From: an uncultured Corynebacterium sp.
GTDB taxonomy: Bacteria > Actinomycetota > Actinomycetes > Mycobacteriales > Mycobacteriaceae
Direction of reading: 5' to 3'
DNA length: 64,000 nt
NCBI RefSeq assembly: GCF_947253065.1
Contig: NZ_CAMXWS010000001.1
Span: 62,001-126,000, forward strand
A program made the position numbers and the translations under genes. The notes beneath the pieces were generated by a model, which was not told where the DNA came from, did no database searches, and saw only the letters and a program-made list of their open reading frames with translations. This document shows, in pieces, positions 17,823 to 26,092 of the stretch (the stretch's first letter is position 1; every line of letters starts with the position of its first letter).

Positions 17823-19097
17823 TTAGTTTTCAAACTTCACGCCAGCGAAGTTCTTCTTGCCGCGGCGCAGAACAACCCACTTGCCGTGCAGGAGATCATC
17901 CGCACCCGGCTCCCAGTCCTCTGCCTCGATGCGAACGTTGTTGGCGTACGCGCCACCTTCCTTAATAGCGCGACGGGCAGCACCCTTCGAGTCAACAAGA
18001 CCGGTACCAACGAGCAGGTCCACAATCGTGCGCGGTGCGCCTGGCTCGACCGTGAACACATCGGTCTCAGACACAGCACCCTCAAGCGTCTGCTCATCCA
18101 ATTCGGTGAGCTCTGCGCGACCGAACAGTGCCTGCGAAGCAAGTTCCACAGCCTTCGTTGCCTCAGGGCCATGGACAAGATCAGTCATCTCTTGTGCCAG
18201 ACGCTTCTGAGCCTCACGCTTGAACGGACGCTCCTCGACTTCAACCGCGAGCGCGTCAAGCTCTTCCTGGTTGAGGAACGTGAACCAACGCAGGTAGCGG
18301 ATGACATCCGCGTCCGCGGTGTTCACGAAGTACTGGTACCAGCGGTACGGGCTGGTCATCTCCGGGTCGAGCCACAGGGAGCCACCGCCGGTGGACTTGC
18401 CGAACTTCTTGCCTTCGGAGTCAGTCACCAGAGGAACAGTCAGTGCGTGGACGGTCTCACCGTCCATACGACGGTTCAGATCCACACCAGCAACCAGGTT
18501 GCCCCACTGATCAGAGCCACCCACCTGCAGCGTGCAGTCCAAACGACGACGCAGCTGCACGTAGTCGTTTGCCTGAAGCAGCATGTAGGAGAACTCGGTG
18601 TAAGAAATGCCGTCATTTTCCAGACGACGCTTCACCGTGTCACGCGACAGCATGGTGGACAGCGAGAAGTGCTTGCCCACGTCACGTAGAAAGTCAATGA
18701 CCGACATTTCATTGATCCAGTCCGCGTTATTGACCAGGATCGCAGCGTTATCGCCCTCGAAGTTGACGAAGCGCTTCAGCTGACCGGAAATACGCGAAGC
18801 CCAGTCGCCGACGGTGTCGGCAGAGTTCATCGTGCGTTCTCCCACATCACGCGGGTCACCGATCATGCCGGTGGCGCCACCAGCGAGAACGATTGGGCGG
18901 TGACCAGCCTCCTGGAAGCGTCGCAGCATCAACAACGGAACAAGGTGGCCGGCGTGGAGTGATGGACCGGTCGGATCGAAGCCCGCATACAGCGTGATCG
19001 GAGACGCAGTCGCTTCCTTGAGCGCCTCCAGGTCGGTGGACTGGTTGATCAGTCCGCGCCACTGCAGTTCGTCGATAATCGTTGCGCTGTCAGACAT
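17823..19097 (-). CDS. tyrS: Tyrosyl-tRNA synthetase
   Basis: Class I synthetase charging tRNA-Tyr. The HIGH-type signature FDPTGPSLHAGHLVPL is near residue 40, the tyrosine pocket ASRISGQLKRFV...MLLQANDYVQL in the middle, the KMSKS-type motif KKFGKSTGGG near 235, and an S4 RNA-binding domain at the C-terminus (DLLVGTGLVDSKGAARRAIKEGGAYANN). The 424 residues match the TyrRS-S type. No T-box leader is visible in the 73 bases between this gene and trm112. Confidence 0.97.
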   Translation of the reverse strand: MSDSATIIDELQWRGLINQSTDLEALKEATASPITLYAGFDPTGPSLHAGHLVPLLMLRRFQEAGHRPIVLAGGATGMIGDPRDVGERTMNSADTVGDWASRISGQLKRFVNFEGDNAAILVNNADWINEMSVIDFLRDVGKHFSLSTMLSRDTVKRRLENDGISYTEFSYMLLQANDYVQLRRRLDCTLQVGGSDQWGNLVAGVDLNRRMDGETVHALTVPLVTDSEGKKFGKSTGGGSLWLDPEMTSPYRWYQYFVNTADADVIRYLRWFTFLNQEELDALAVEVEERPFKREAQKRLAQEMTDLVHGPEATKAVELASQALFGRAELTELDEQTLEGAVSETDVFTVEPGAPRTIVDLLVGTGLVDSKGAARRAIKEGGAYANNVRIEAEDWEPGADDLLHGKWVVLRRGKKNFAGVKFEN

Positions 19098-19141
19098 AGA
19101 ACAGTTCTTTCAAGCCTCGTTGAGTTGTAGATGGTTCATCG

Positions 19142-19172
19142 CAAAAAGGAAAGAGCCCGCCGAGCGGGTTCT
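19142..19172 (-). terminator. Intrinsic terminator of the Trm112-family gene
   Basis: Read on the lower strand, AGAACCCGC and GCGGGCTCT form a nine-base-pair stem (one G-T pair) with a three-base loop, followed by CTTTCCTTTTT. It overlaps the stop codon of the Trm112-like gene (19171-19173), so it ends that transcript before tyrS. Confidence 0.8.
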
Positions 19173-19362
19173 AGGCGGCGGGGTACGGCTCTGCTTCGTC
19201 GATAAGCAAGACCGGTATGCCGTCATCAATGCGATACGCGACGCCGAGCCGACGATTGACCAGCAATTGCTCATCATGAAGGTACTCAAGCGGCCCTTTG
19301 TCCTGCGGGCACGCAAGGATATCGAGGAGCTGCGGGTCAAGCGTCGAGTTTTTCGCCGTCAT
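19171..19362 (-). CDS. Trm112-family small protein (UPF0434)
   Basis: 63 residues with the family signature LDPQLLDILACPQDKGPL at the start and LGVAYRIDDGIPVLLIDEAEP at the end. In eukaryotes Trm112 activates several methyltransferases; bacterial members such as YcaR are small zinc-ribbon-like proteins whose partner is usually unknown. Only one Cys (ACPQDK) remains of the usual metal-binding set, common in the bacterial branch. A terminator overlaps its stop codon. One dispersed 11-mer (19197-19207) encodes LLIDEA. Confidence 0.85.
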   Translation of the reverse strand: MTAKNSTLDPQLLDILACPQDKGPLEYLHDEQLLVNRRLGVAYRIDDGIPVLLIDEAEPYPAA

Positions 19363-19382
19363 GGTGCTTCATCGTACCTTGT

Positions 19383-20042
19383 TCAGGTGTGGTCCAAGCC
19401 CGGTAGGTCGCCAAAGGCTTCACGCAGCGTACGCGCCTGAGAATCCAAAGCGCGCAAGTTCTTGTCCAGGATTCCCTTCTTCACGCGATTGGCAGCTGTT
19501 GTCAACGTGCTCAAGGAGCCTGTGACCACCTCTGCAGCCTCAGGGCTGCGGAACTGTGGCGCACCCAGGTATGTCGTGACTACCTCCGGAAGGTAGATAT
19601 TCACGATATTCCAGATAGTCACCTGGTGTTCTGGGACGCTTTCCAGGTCATGCCATTCCTTGAACACGAAGCGAAGTGCCTCTTCTAGTTCCATTGCCTG
19701 GACGGTGACGGAAGCCGGAGGTTCTGCTTTATACAGCGGATTGAGAGCCTTCGTCAGATCCTGATCCATCTGCCTGTCCGGCGGCAATGCTGGCTGACTA
19801 GGTCGCGGCAGTGCCTTTTGCCCAGGTGCTGGTGTCAGAACAATGCCTGCGCCCCATGCCGCAACTGCGACCACGGGCCAGAGGAATCCGAGGCCGACCA
19901 CAATGTGCAGCAGGATTGCCAATGTGGCCAGCACCATGCCCACGAGGTTCTTACGCGAGGTGAAGAAACTTCCGGAATTCTCGATGCCGTCCCGATTGAA
20001 CTTCGATTTCGTACCATCATGCGATTGTCTATTGGTAGCCAC
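19383..20042 (-). CDS. XpaC-like two-helix membrane protein
   Basis: 219 residues if translation starts at GTG 20042, which has AAGGAG four bases upstream; this start overlaps the VWA gene stop by 14 bases, whereas the longer frame to 20099 overlaps it more and lacks a ribosome-binding site. After a polar start there are two adjacent hydrophobic helices (LVGMVLATLAILLHIVVGLG and LWPVVAVAAWGAGIVL), then a soluble helical region with IWNIVNIYLPEVVTTYL, which resembles XpaC/YceN-type proteins that pair with TelA-like toxic-anion-resistance proteins. No TelA gene is present. The similarity is by eye; treat the family call as tentative. Confidence 0.6.
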   Translation of the reverse strand: MATNRQSHDGTKSKFNRDGIENSGSFFTSRKNLVGMVLATLAILLHIVVGLGFLWPVVAVAAWGAGIVLTPAPGQKALPRPSQPALPPDRQMDQDLTKALNPLYKAEPPASVTVQAMELEEALRFVFKEWHDLESVPEHQVTIWNIVNIYLPEVVTTYLGAPQFRSPEAAEVVTGSLSTLTTAANRVKKGILDKNLRALDSQARTLREAFGDLPGLDHT

Positions 20043-21603
20043 GGATCTCCTTGAAAGCGCCGGCAAGATCACCGTTTTTGGCATCGAAGACTGCCCCACC
20101 GGTCATGTCTGCCAGTTCATTCATCTCTTTCACATTGGCCTCACCGTACAAGATGACAAAGACCGGAATCTTGCCTCTCTTCATGGTGATTCGGTCGTAT
20201 TCGCTTTTGAAGGTAGCGAAGTCACGTCCGGCGGTCACTTCCCCATCTGTGAGCAAGACGATCGAAGTGATGCCATCACTTGGATTGGTTTTTGCCGTGA
20301 CATCGATGAGCGTGTCATAAATATTCGTTTCCCCGTTTGCAGCCAGCGCGTCAATGTAGTCCTGGAACTGCTTCTTCACGCCAGTGTCCGTTGAGCTGTA
20401 CTCGCCGGTGAAAGGCTCGAACGGAACGCTAGAGAATTCTTGCAGGGTGACTGTCTCCCCATCACGCAGAGACACATTGCCGGTGTCGGTCGCGGCAGAG
20501 CCATCAATCAACGCTGTCATGATCTGCTTTAGTGAATCGAGACGCTCGCCTTCCATCGAACCGGAGGTATCCAGCACGAAGGTCGTGTTGCCGCGTGTGC
20601 GGAACTCGTTGTTATAACGATCAACGAGGCGTTGCACGGTGTCATAATTCCCCGGGAATGGCAGCTCGATGACTGTCTGGTCGTGGAGGTCAGCAGGCAC
20701 ATTCGAAACAGTGCTGACCGGGCGACGGAATGTTTGCGCGACATTTTGCTGATGTTCTAACAGCCAGTCCGAAAGTGCTTTCACTCTCTCCGCAGCATCA
20801 TCACGTGCCGGATTAGCCAAGGTGGACAAGGGATAGTCCGCAGAGATCACGCCATCTGCTGGCACGATCACATCGATCTCTGCACCCTCCGCTCGCAGCT
20901 GATGCAGTGTGGATTCGTAGTTGATGATCGCATCGGCCTTGTCCGGATCTTCCTTGAAAACTTCAGCGAGCCAACCTGAAGATCCTGAAACCAGCGACAG
21001 TGCCTGGAAGAGTTCTTCAAGCCGTGGGCTGACTTTCTCAACATCATGATCAGTAAGAGCGGAACCAGTATCCGCCATCGCGGTAGCAACAGATACCAAG
21101 GCGGAGAAGCCAGAATTCGATGAGGACGGATCCGTCATACCGAATGTGAATTTCCCTTCGCGTGCAGCATCAGCGAAGTCATTCCAGGTGGGCTGCTTGG
21201 TATCCCACCCCAGTTCCTGGGCCTTGGACTTCTTCACACCAAAAGCGACCGGGCTCGTGGCGATCTTTGTTTCATCCGCAAGTGCACCGCGTGCCCCGAT
21301 CAAGTCGACATAACGGTTGGTGGCCATCCACGTCGCATCGACCTCACCATCGAATTTCCCGTTTTTCAGGTCCTGGGAGTTCTGCAATGTTCCACCGCGA
21401 AATTCCATGGTGATAGGAAACCCAAGTTCGCGCGATGCTTGATAGACCAACCCCTCAAGGTCTTTCAGCTCGGTGGCAGCGACGATGGTCAGTGCATCCT
21501 TTGGTCGGAACGGATCATTGTCTGAATTCTTTCCCTGGAGCCCGCACGCGACGAGCGAACTTCCGGTGAGCAGTGTGACAAGAAGCGCTACCAGCTTTTT
21601 CAT
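20029..21603 (-). CDS. Lipoprotein with fused solute-binding and von Willebrand A domains
   Basis: 524 residues. A lipoprotein signal (MKKLVALLVTLLTG, lipobox LVAC, Cys20) is followed by a periplasmic-binding-protein-like domain at about 37-320 (DALTIVAATELKDL...MEFRGGTL, ATWMATNRYVDL, FTFGMTDPSSSNSGFSALVS). A VWA domain follows at about 340-520 with a complete MIDAS: FVLDTSGSMEG (DxSxS), a conserved Thr in TNIYDTL, and LLTDGE. It is therefore an extracellular, lipid-anchored, metal-dependent ligand-binding protein. Its ATG overlaps the stop of the preceding binding-protein gene (ATGA). Function unknown; related actinobacterial proteins exist but I know of no assigned role. Confidence 0.85.
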   Translation of the reverse strand: MKKLVALLVTLLTGSSLVACGLQGKNSDNDPFRPKDALTIVAATELKDLEGLVYQASRELGFPITMEFRGGTLQNSQDLKNGKFDGEVDATWMATNRYVDLIGARGALADETKIATSPVAFGVKKSKAQELGWDTKQPTWNDFADAAREGKFTFGMTDPSSSNSGFSALVSVATAMADTGSALTDHDVEKVSPRLEELFQALSLVSGSSGWLAEVFKEDPDKADAIINYESTLHQLRAEGAEIDVIVPADGVISADYPLSTLANPARDDAAERVKALSDWLLEHQQNVAQTFRRPVSTVSNVPADLHDQTVIELPFPGNYDTVQRLVDRYNNEFRTRGNTTFVLDTSGSMEGERLDSLKQIMTALIDGSAATDTGNVSLRDGETVTLQEFSSVPFEPFTGEYSSTDTGVKKQFQDYIDALAANGETNIYDTLIDVTAKTNPSDGITSIVLLTDGEVTAGRDFATFKSEYDRITMKRGKIPVFVILYGEANVKEMNELADMTGGAVFDAKNGDLAGAFKEIRGYQ

Positions 21604-22835
21604 TTCTCCTGCTCCTCCTGGTTACGTGGTGGAACGGTGCCATAACGAGTACCAATGCCCTCAATGAGAGCTTCCAACCTGTCGTAATTGGGTGGGTCCA
21701 CCGATGAAATATAATCCGTTGGCGCCGCGAGTCCCTTTTCTTCGAGGGTCTCGGTCAAGTAGTCATTGCTCACTGGGCGGAAGCCGTGCGCTGCGGCGAG
21801 ACGTTGCAATTGCTCGTCCGTGGAAAGCAGACGGCCAAGCTCTTTGCCTTCAGGACTGATCCCGACGATGCCGTGGTTAGCCAGCACGGTCGGTTCGAGC
21901 TGAACGAGCACCATGTCATCTTTGATCCGGGAGTTCGGCTTCATTTTTTCGCCGAGGAACTGGGCTTCGTAGACCAGAACCATGGGGGCGGACCCCATAC
22001 CTTGGCTGAGATAATCATTGAACGGACCAGCAGAAGATGACTGGGTGTAACCCTGGCCAGTGAAATATGGCGTGACTTGTTGGGTCAGCCAACCGACATC
22101 ATTTGCCTTATCTGGTTCGCGCTCTCCGAATTGCCAGGCCAAGATAGACATGAACATCGCGGCGGAGTTGGAAGTTCGGATATCCGTCGTGGAAATCTGG
22201 ACATTGCGTGGCGAAGGGAAGGTATCACCGAGATCACGCCAACGCTTCCCTTCTTGCGTGATATCGATGTAATTGTTCATGTCCAGGACGTAGCCCTCCC
22301 CCTCCTTGCGCACGACGTTTGCATCGACTAACAAATCCACGATCGGCTGGAATGTCGCCACCGCCATCGGAGAGAAAAACGGGTATTCGGCGGAGTAGTC
22401 CGCGTTCTGGTCGGTGACTTTCTGCGTTGCTGGACTTGAGGAGGGCGAGACGAAATCTTCGTTTTCCAGATCAATATCGGTAGCAATCCGGCGCGAACCA
22501 GCCGTGTTTACCTTCACCGTGAAACCAAGCTCAGCCAACCGCTCGACGACAGCTGGGTCCTCAAAATACTCACGCTTCTCGGAGCCGACGACACCATGAA
22601 GCTCCTTGGTGCCTTTCGCGACGCCCCCGCCGTCTCCCCTGCTACCACCGCCGGAACGATCGGATATCCCCGGTAGTCCTGGGATCATCCCTCGTCCCAT
22701 CAAAACAGCGATCACCGCGACGATGATCAGCAGAATGCCGATGCCGACGGAAAATCCCCGTCTGCTCTTCCCAGACGAATTTGAACTGGGCGTATCGCCA
22801 ATCCCCGGCGGAGTGTAAGGCTCATGCGTGGACAT
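21600..22835 (-). CDS. Membrane-anchored solute-binding-like protein, companion of the VWA lipoprotein
   Basis: 411 residues from ATG 22835 (a GTG two codons upstream at 22841 is possible). An N-terminal helix (GFSVGIGILLIIVAVIAVLMG, about 29-49) anchors a large outer domain. The domain starts with KELHGVVGSEKREYFEDPAVVERLAELGFTV and continues through FFSPMAVATFQPIVDLLV and SAAMFMSILAWQFGE, which read as a two-lobed extracellular binding-protein fold. It carries no transporter partners. The next gene overlaps by four bases. The start region lies in a perfect 12-base inverted repeat. I do not know a function. Confidence 0.75.
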   Translation of the reverse strand: MSTHEPYTPPGIGDTPSSNSSGKSRRGFSVGIGILLIIVAVIAVLMGRGMIPGLPGISDRSGGGSRGDGGGVAKGTKELHGVVGSEKREYFEDPAVVERLAELGFTVKVNTAGSRRIATDIDLENEDFVSPSSSPATQKVTDQNADYSAEYPFFSPMAVATFQPIVDLLVDANVVRKEGEGYVLDMNNYIDITQEGKRWRDLGDTFPSPRNVQISTTDIRTSNSAAMFMSILAWQFGEREPDKANDVGWLTQQVTPYFTGQGYTQSSSAGPFNDYLSQGMGSAPMVLVYEAQFLGEKMKPNSRIKDDMVLVQLEPTVLANHGIVGISPEGKELGRLLSTDEQLQRLAAAHGFRPVSNDYLTETLEEKGLAAPTDYISSVDPPNYDRLEALIEGIGTRYGTVPPRNQEEQEK

Positions 22836-22860
22836 GCGCACAGTTTATTGTGCGCATGTC
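22831..22860. repeat. Perfect 12-base inverted repeat over the start of the binding-protein gene
   Basis: GACATGCGCACA and TGTGCGCATGTC, separated by GTTTAT, form an exact 12 bp palindrome with a six-base gap. On the lower strand it begins 26 bases after the argH stop and contains both candidate start codons (22841 and 22835) of the following gene. It could end or attenuate the arginine transcript, hide the start codon in mRNA, or bind a regulator. No long T-run follows on the lower strand. Confidence 0.75.
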
Positions 22861-22885
22861 CTTTCTGCAGGCTAAGTGAATAGAG

Positions 22886-24322
22886 TTACTTAGCCCGCAC
22901 AGGCGTCTGGGCCCACGCACGTGCCTCAGCATTCGCTTCGTCGACGCGTGCACGCTGCTCAGCAACACGAACTGCCGCAGTGCCGCCACGCGTCGCGCGA
23001 GAAGCAACTGCACCATCAATCGTTAGTACTTCGCGTACTGCAGGCGTCAGGCGCTTGTCCACACCCGCGAGCTCCTCATCGGTCAGATCCACCAGATCCA
23101 CACCGCGAGACTCCGCGATACGGACGCATGCGCCGGAAGCCTCATGGGCTTCGCGGAACGGAACCCCCTGGCGGACCATCCACTCAGCCAGATCCGTAGC
23201 AAGGGTAAAGCCAGCAGGCGCCAGCTCACGCATGCGATCTTCGTGGAAGGTCAGCGTGGAGACCAGACCGGTCATTGCCGGAAGCAGGATGCGGAGCTGG
23301 TTGACCGAGTCAACGATCGGTTCCTTGTCCTCCTGCAGGTCGCGGTTGTACGCGAGTGGCAATGCCTTGAAGGTGGCGAGAAGGCCGGTCAGGTTGCCAA
23401 TGAGGCGACCGGTCTTACCTCGGGCGAGCTCCGGCACATCCGGGTTCTTCTTCTGCGGCATGATCGAAGAACCGGTGGACCAGGCATCGTCGAGCGTGAC
23501 GTAGCCGAATTCCGGAGTGGACCACGCGATGATCTCCTCCGACAGTCGGGAGATGTCTACCGCGATCTGCGCGAGCACGTATGCACCCTCAGAAACGAAA
23601 TCGCGTGACGACGTTCCGTCCAGCGAGTTATCCGTAGCGGAATCGAAACCGAGCTCCTCAGCAATCGCCTCCGGATCCAGCTGCAGGGACGAACCTGCCA
23701 ATGCACCGGAACCATACGGCGAAACAGCCACGCGCTTATCCAGGTCGCGGATACGCTCCAGGTCACGCAGCAACGGCTGAGCATGCGCCAGCAGAGAGTG
23801 CGCGAGCAGGATCGGCTGTGCTGCCTGGAAGTGGGTCTTGCCCGGCATGATCGCTTCCGGGTGTGCTGCGGCTTGCTTGCTCAGTGCTTCCACCAGATCG
23901 CACACGTCCTGGGCGACATCGCGGAATGCATCGCGGACCCACATGCGGAACATCGCTGCAACCTGGTCATTACGCGAGCGACCAGCGCGCAGACGCCCAC
24001 CTAGCTCGGGGCCCACGCGGTCAATAAGACCGCGCTCCATCGCGCCGTGAACATCCTCATCAGTCGGCAATGGCCCAAACGAACCGTCAGCGACGTCACG
24101 TCCAAGCTGATCCAGGCCCGCGAGCATTGCCTCAAGATCCGCATCGGTCAACAAACCGGCACGGTTGAGCACCTTCGCGTGCGCCTTGGAAGCCAGCACG
24201 TCATACGGGGCGAGGATCCAGTCGAAGTGCGTGGACACACTCAGCGCGAACATTGCCTCCGACGGGCCGCCGGAGAACCGGCCACCCCAGAGAGCGCCTT
24301 CGTTAGTGCCGTGCTTTTCCAT
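22886..24322 (-). CDS. argH: Argininosuccinate lyase
   Basis: Last step of arginine synthesis: argininosuccinate to arginine and fumarate. The superfamily signature TGSSIMPQKKNPDVPEL with the catalytic Ser is present near residue 285, together with AGRSRNDQVAAMFRMW, GKTHFQAAQPILLAHSLLAH (catalytic His) and DTSLDG-like TDNSLDGTSSRDFV. At 478 residues the length is normal. Its start overlaps the argG stop by one base (TAATG), so argG and argH are cotranslated. Confidence 0.97.
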   Translation of the reverse strand: MEKHGTNEGALWGGRFSGGPSEAMFALSVSTHFDWILAPYDVLASKAHAKVLNRAGLLTDADLEAMLAGLDQLGRDVADGSFGPLPTDEDVHGAMERGLIDRVGPELGGRLRAGRSRNDQVAAMFRMWVRDAFRDVAQDVCDLVEALSKQAAAHPEAIMPGKTHFQAAQPILLAHSLLAHAQPLLRDLERIRDLDKRVAVSPYGSGALAGSSLQLDPEAIAEELGFDSATDNSLDGTSSRDFVSEGAYVLAQIAVDISRLSEEIIAWSTPEFGYVTLDDAWSTGSSIMPQKKNPDVPELARGKTGRLIGNLTGLLATFKALPLAYNRDLQEDKEPIVDSVNQLRILLPAMTGLVSTLTFHEDRMRELAPAGFTLATDLAEWMVRQGVPFREAHEASGACVRIAESRGVDLVDLTDEELAGVDKRLTPAVREVLTIDGAVASRATRGGTAAVRVAEQRARVDEANAEARAWAQTPVRAK

Positions 24323-25524
24323 TACTTGCCGGCCTCACGGTCACGCTTGTTAGCGATCTCGGAAGACAGGCCATGAAGCTTGACAAAGCCCTTGGCGTGA
24401 GTCTGGTCGAAGGAATCGCCAGTGTCGTAGGTAGCCAGGTTGAAGTCGTACAGCGAGTGATTGGAACGACGACCATTGACAGTGATGGAACCAGCGTGCA
24501 TGACCATGCGGATATCGCCGGTGACGTGCTCCTGGGTGGACTCGATGAAAGCATCCAGGGAACGCTTCAGCGGGCCGAACCAGAGGCCGTCGTAGACCTC
24601 TTCGGACCAGCGGGCGTCGATAAGCCGCTTGTAGCGAGCCAGCTCACGCTCAACAGTGACGTCCTCGAGTGCCTCGTGCGCGGTAATGAGTGCAACTGCA
24701 CCCGGTGCCTCGTAGACCTCGCGGGACTTGATGCCCACCAGTCGGTCTTCAACCATGTCCAGACGACCAATGCCCTGGGCACCAGCGCGGCGGTTCATCT
24801 CCTCGATGGCTTCGAGCATGGTCACCTTGCGGCCATCAATAGCCACCGGCTTGCCACCCTCGAAGGAGATGATGACCTCATCCGGAGCATTACCCAGAGC
24901 CGGGTCCTCGGTGTAGGCGTACAGGTCCTTTGTCGGCGGGTTCCACAGATCCTCGAGGAAGCCCGTCTCAACAGCGCGGCCCCACACGTTCTGGTCAATG
25001 GAGAACGGCGATGCAGCGGACTGCTCAATCGGCAGATCTTTGCCCTCTGCGTACTCGATCGCCTTGTCGCGGGTCCATGCGTAATCACGCGCCGGAGCGA
25101 TGATCTCCAGATCCGGATCCATGTTGACAAAGCCGACCTCGAAACGGACCTGGTCGTTGCCCTTGCCGGTGCAGCCGTGTGCGACGTGGGTACCGCCATG
25201 CTCCTTAGCGGCCTCGACAAGGTGCTTGACAATCAACGGACGGGAAATAGCAGACACCAGCGGGTACTGCTTCATGTACATGCCGTTCGCCTTGATGGTG
25301 GGCAGGCAGTACTCCTCAGCGAACTCATCGCGGGCATCGACAACGATGGACTCGACAGCACCACAGTCCAGTGCACGCTGGCGCACAGACTCCAGGTCCT
25401 CGCCGCCCTGGCCGAGGTCGAGGGAGACAGCGACAACTTCGCCGTCCGTCATCTCAGCCAGGTACGGAATAGCGACAGAAGTGTCCAGGCCGCCGGAGTA
25501 TGCAAGAACAACGCGGTTAGTCAT
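24322..25524 (-). CDS. argG: Argininosuccinate synthase
   Basis: Condenses citrulline and aspartate with ATP. The PP-loop ATP-binding motif VLAYSGGLDTSVAIP is at residues 5-19; HGCTGKGNDQVRFE, YAYTEDPALGNAP and GRKVTMLEAIEEMN mark the citrulline/aspartate pocket. 400 residues, the length of type 1 bacterial enzymes. Citrulline, its substrate, would normally be made by ArgF, whose gene is absent from this operon. One dispersed 11-mer (24615-24625) encodes RLIDAR. Confidence 0.97.
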   Translation of the reverse strand: MTNRVVLAYSGGLDTSVAIPYLAEMTDGEVVAVSLDLGQGGEDLESVRQRALDCGAVESIVVDARDEFAEEYCLPTIKANGMYMKQYPLVSAISRPLIVKHLVEAAKEHGGTHVAHGCTGKGNDQVRFEVGFVNMDPDLEIIAPARDYAWTRDKAIEYAEGKDLPIEQSAASPFSIDQNVWGRAVETGFLEDLWNPPTKDLYAYTEDPALGNAPDEVIISFEGGKPVAIDGRKVTMLEAIEEMNRRAGAQGIGRLDMVEDRLVGIKSREVYEAPGAVALITAHEALEDVTVERELARYKRLIDARWSEEVYDGLWFGPLKRSLDAFIESTQEHVTGDIRMVMHAGSITVNGRRSNHSLYDFNLATYDTGDSFDQTHAKGFVKLHGLSSEIANKRDREAGK

Positions 25525-25588
25525 GAGTGATCAGTGCTCCTTATTCAGCAGATCGTGTGTTGGTGGATTTTTCAGTTCTATTGTCGAG

Positions 25589-26092
25589 CTAGTCGTCGGC
25601 AGGTTCTTTTTGAACCTCGCCCATGAATTCAGCTGCGAGTTCAGCGCCCGTGAGCGGTTCACGTGCAAGAACGAAGACTGTGTCATCGCCTGCGATTGTG
25701 CCCACGACCTTATCGAGTGCCACTCGGTCAATGTAGCTTGCCAAGTACTGTGCCGCGCCCGCAGGGGTCCGCAGTACCGCGATATTGCCGGTGTGGTCGA
25801 CGGACACGACGAGTTCCGCGAGCATTCGCCGCAGTTTGTCGCGAGGGCCCTTGGGCGAGGCTTGAAAAGACTGTGCTTCCTCCCCCACCGCATAATACGA
25901 TCGCCCCCCACCAGAGGGACGTACCTTGCGCGCCCCGAGTTCGTCGAGATCGCGCGACAGAGTTGCTTGGGTGATGTCGATGCCTTCATCCAGCAACAAT
26001 TCCGACAACTGCACTTGGGAGGACACACGCGTGTGATCGAGAATGGCCAGAATCTTTGCCTGTCGCACATTGCGCGAATTCGGTGTTGTCAT
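25589..26092 (-). CDS. argR: Arginine repressor
   Basis: Arginine-responsive regulator of the arg operon. The N-terminal winged helix (RQAKILAILDHTRVSSQVQLSELLLDEGIDITQATLSRDLDELGARKV) is complete and the C-terminal oligomerisation/arginine-binding domain ends with GTIAGDDTVFVLARE. 167 residues from ATG 26092. The ATG overlaps the argD stop as ATGA; in C. glutamicum argF sits exactly between argD and argR, so this junction is where argF is missing. Confidence 0.95.
   Translation of the reverse strand: MTTPNSRNVRQAKILAILDHTRVSSQVQLSELLLDEGIDITQATLSRDLDELGARKVRPSGGGRSYYAVGEEAQSFQASPKGPRDKLRRMLAELVVSVDHTGNIAVLRTPAGAAQYLASYIDRVALDKVVGTIAGDDTVFVLAREPLTGAELAAEFMGEVQKEPADD

Noticed and set aside
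16668..18689. A 673-codon open frame opposite the TPR and tyrS genes
   Set aside because: It is antisense to clearly conserved genes and shows no domain; long shadow frames are usual in GC-rich DNA.
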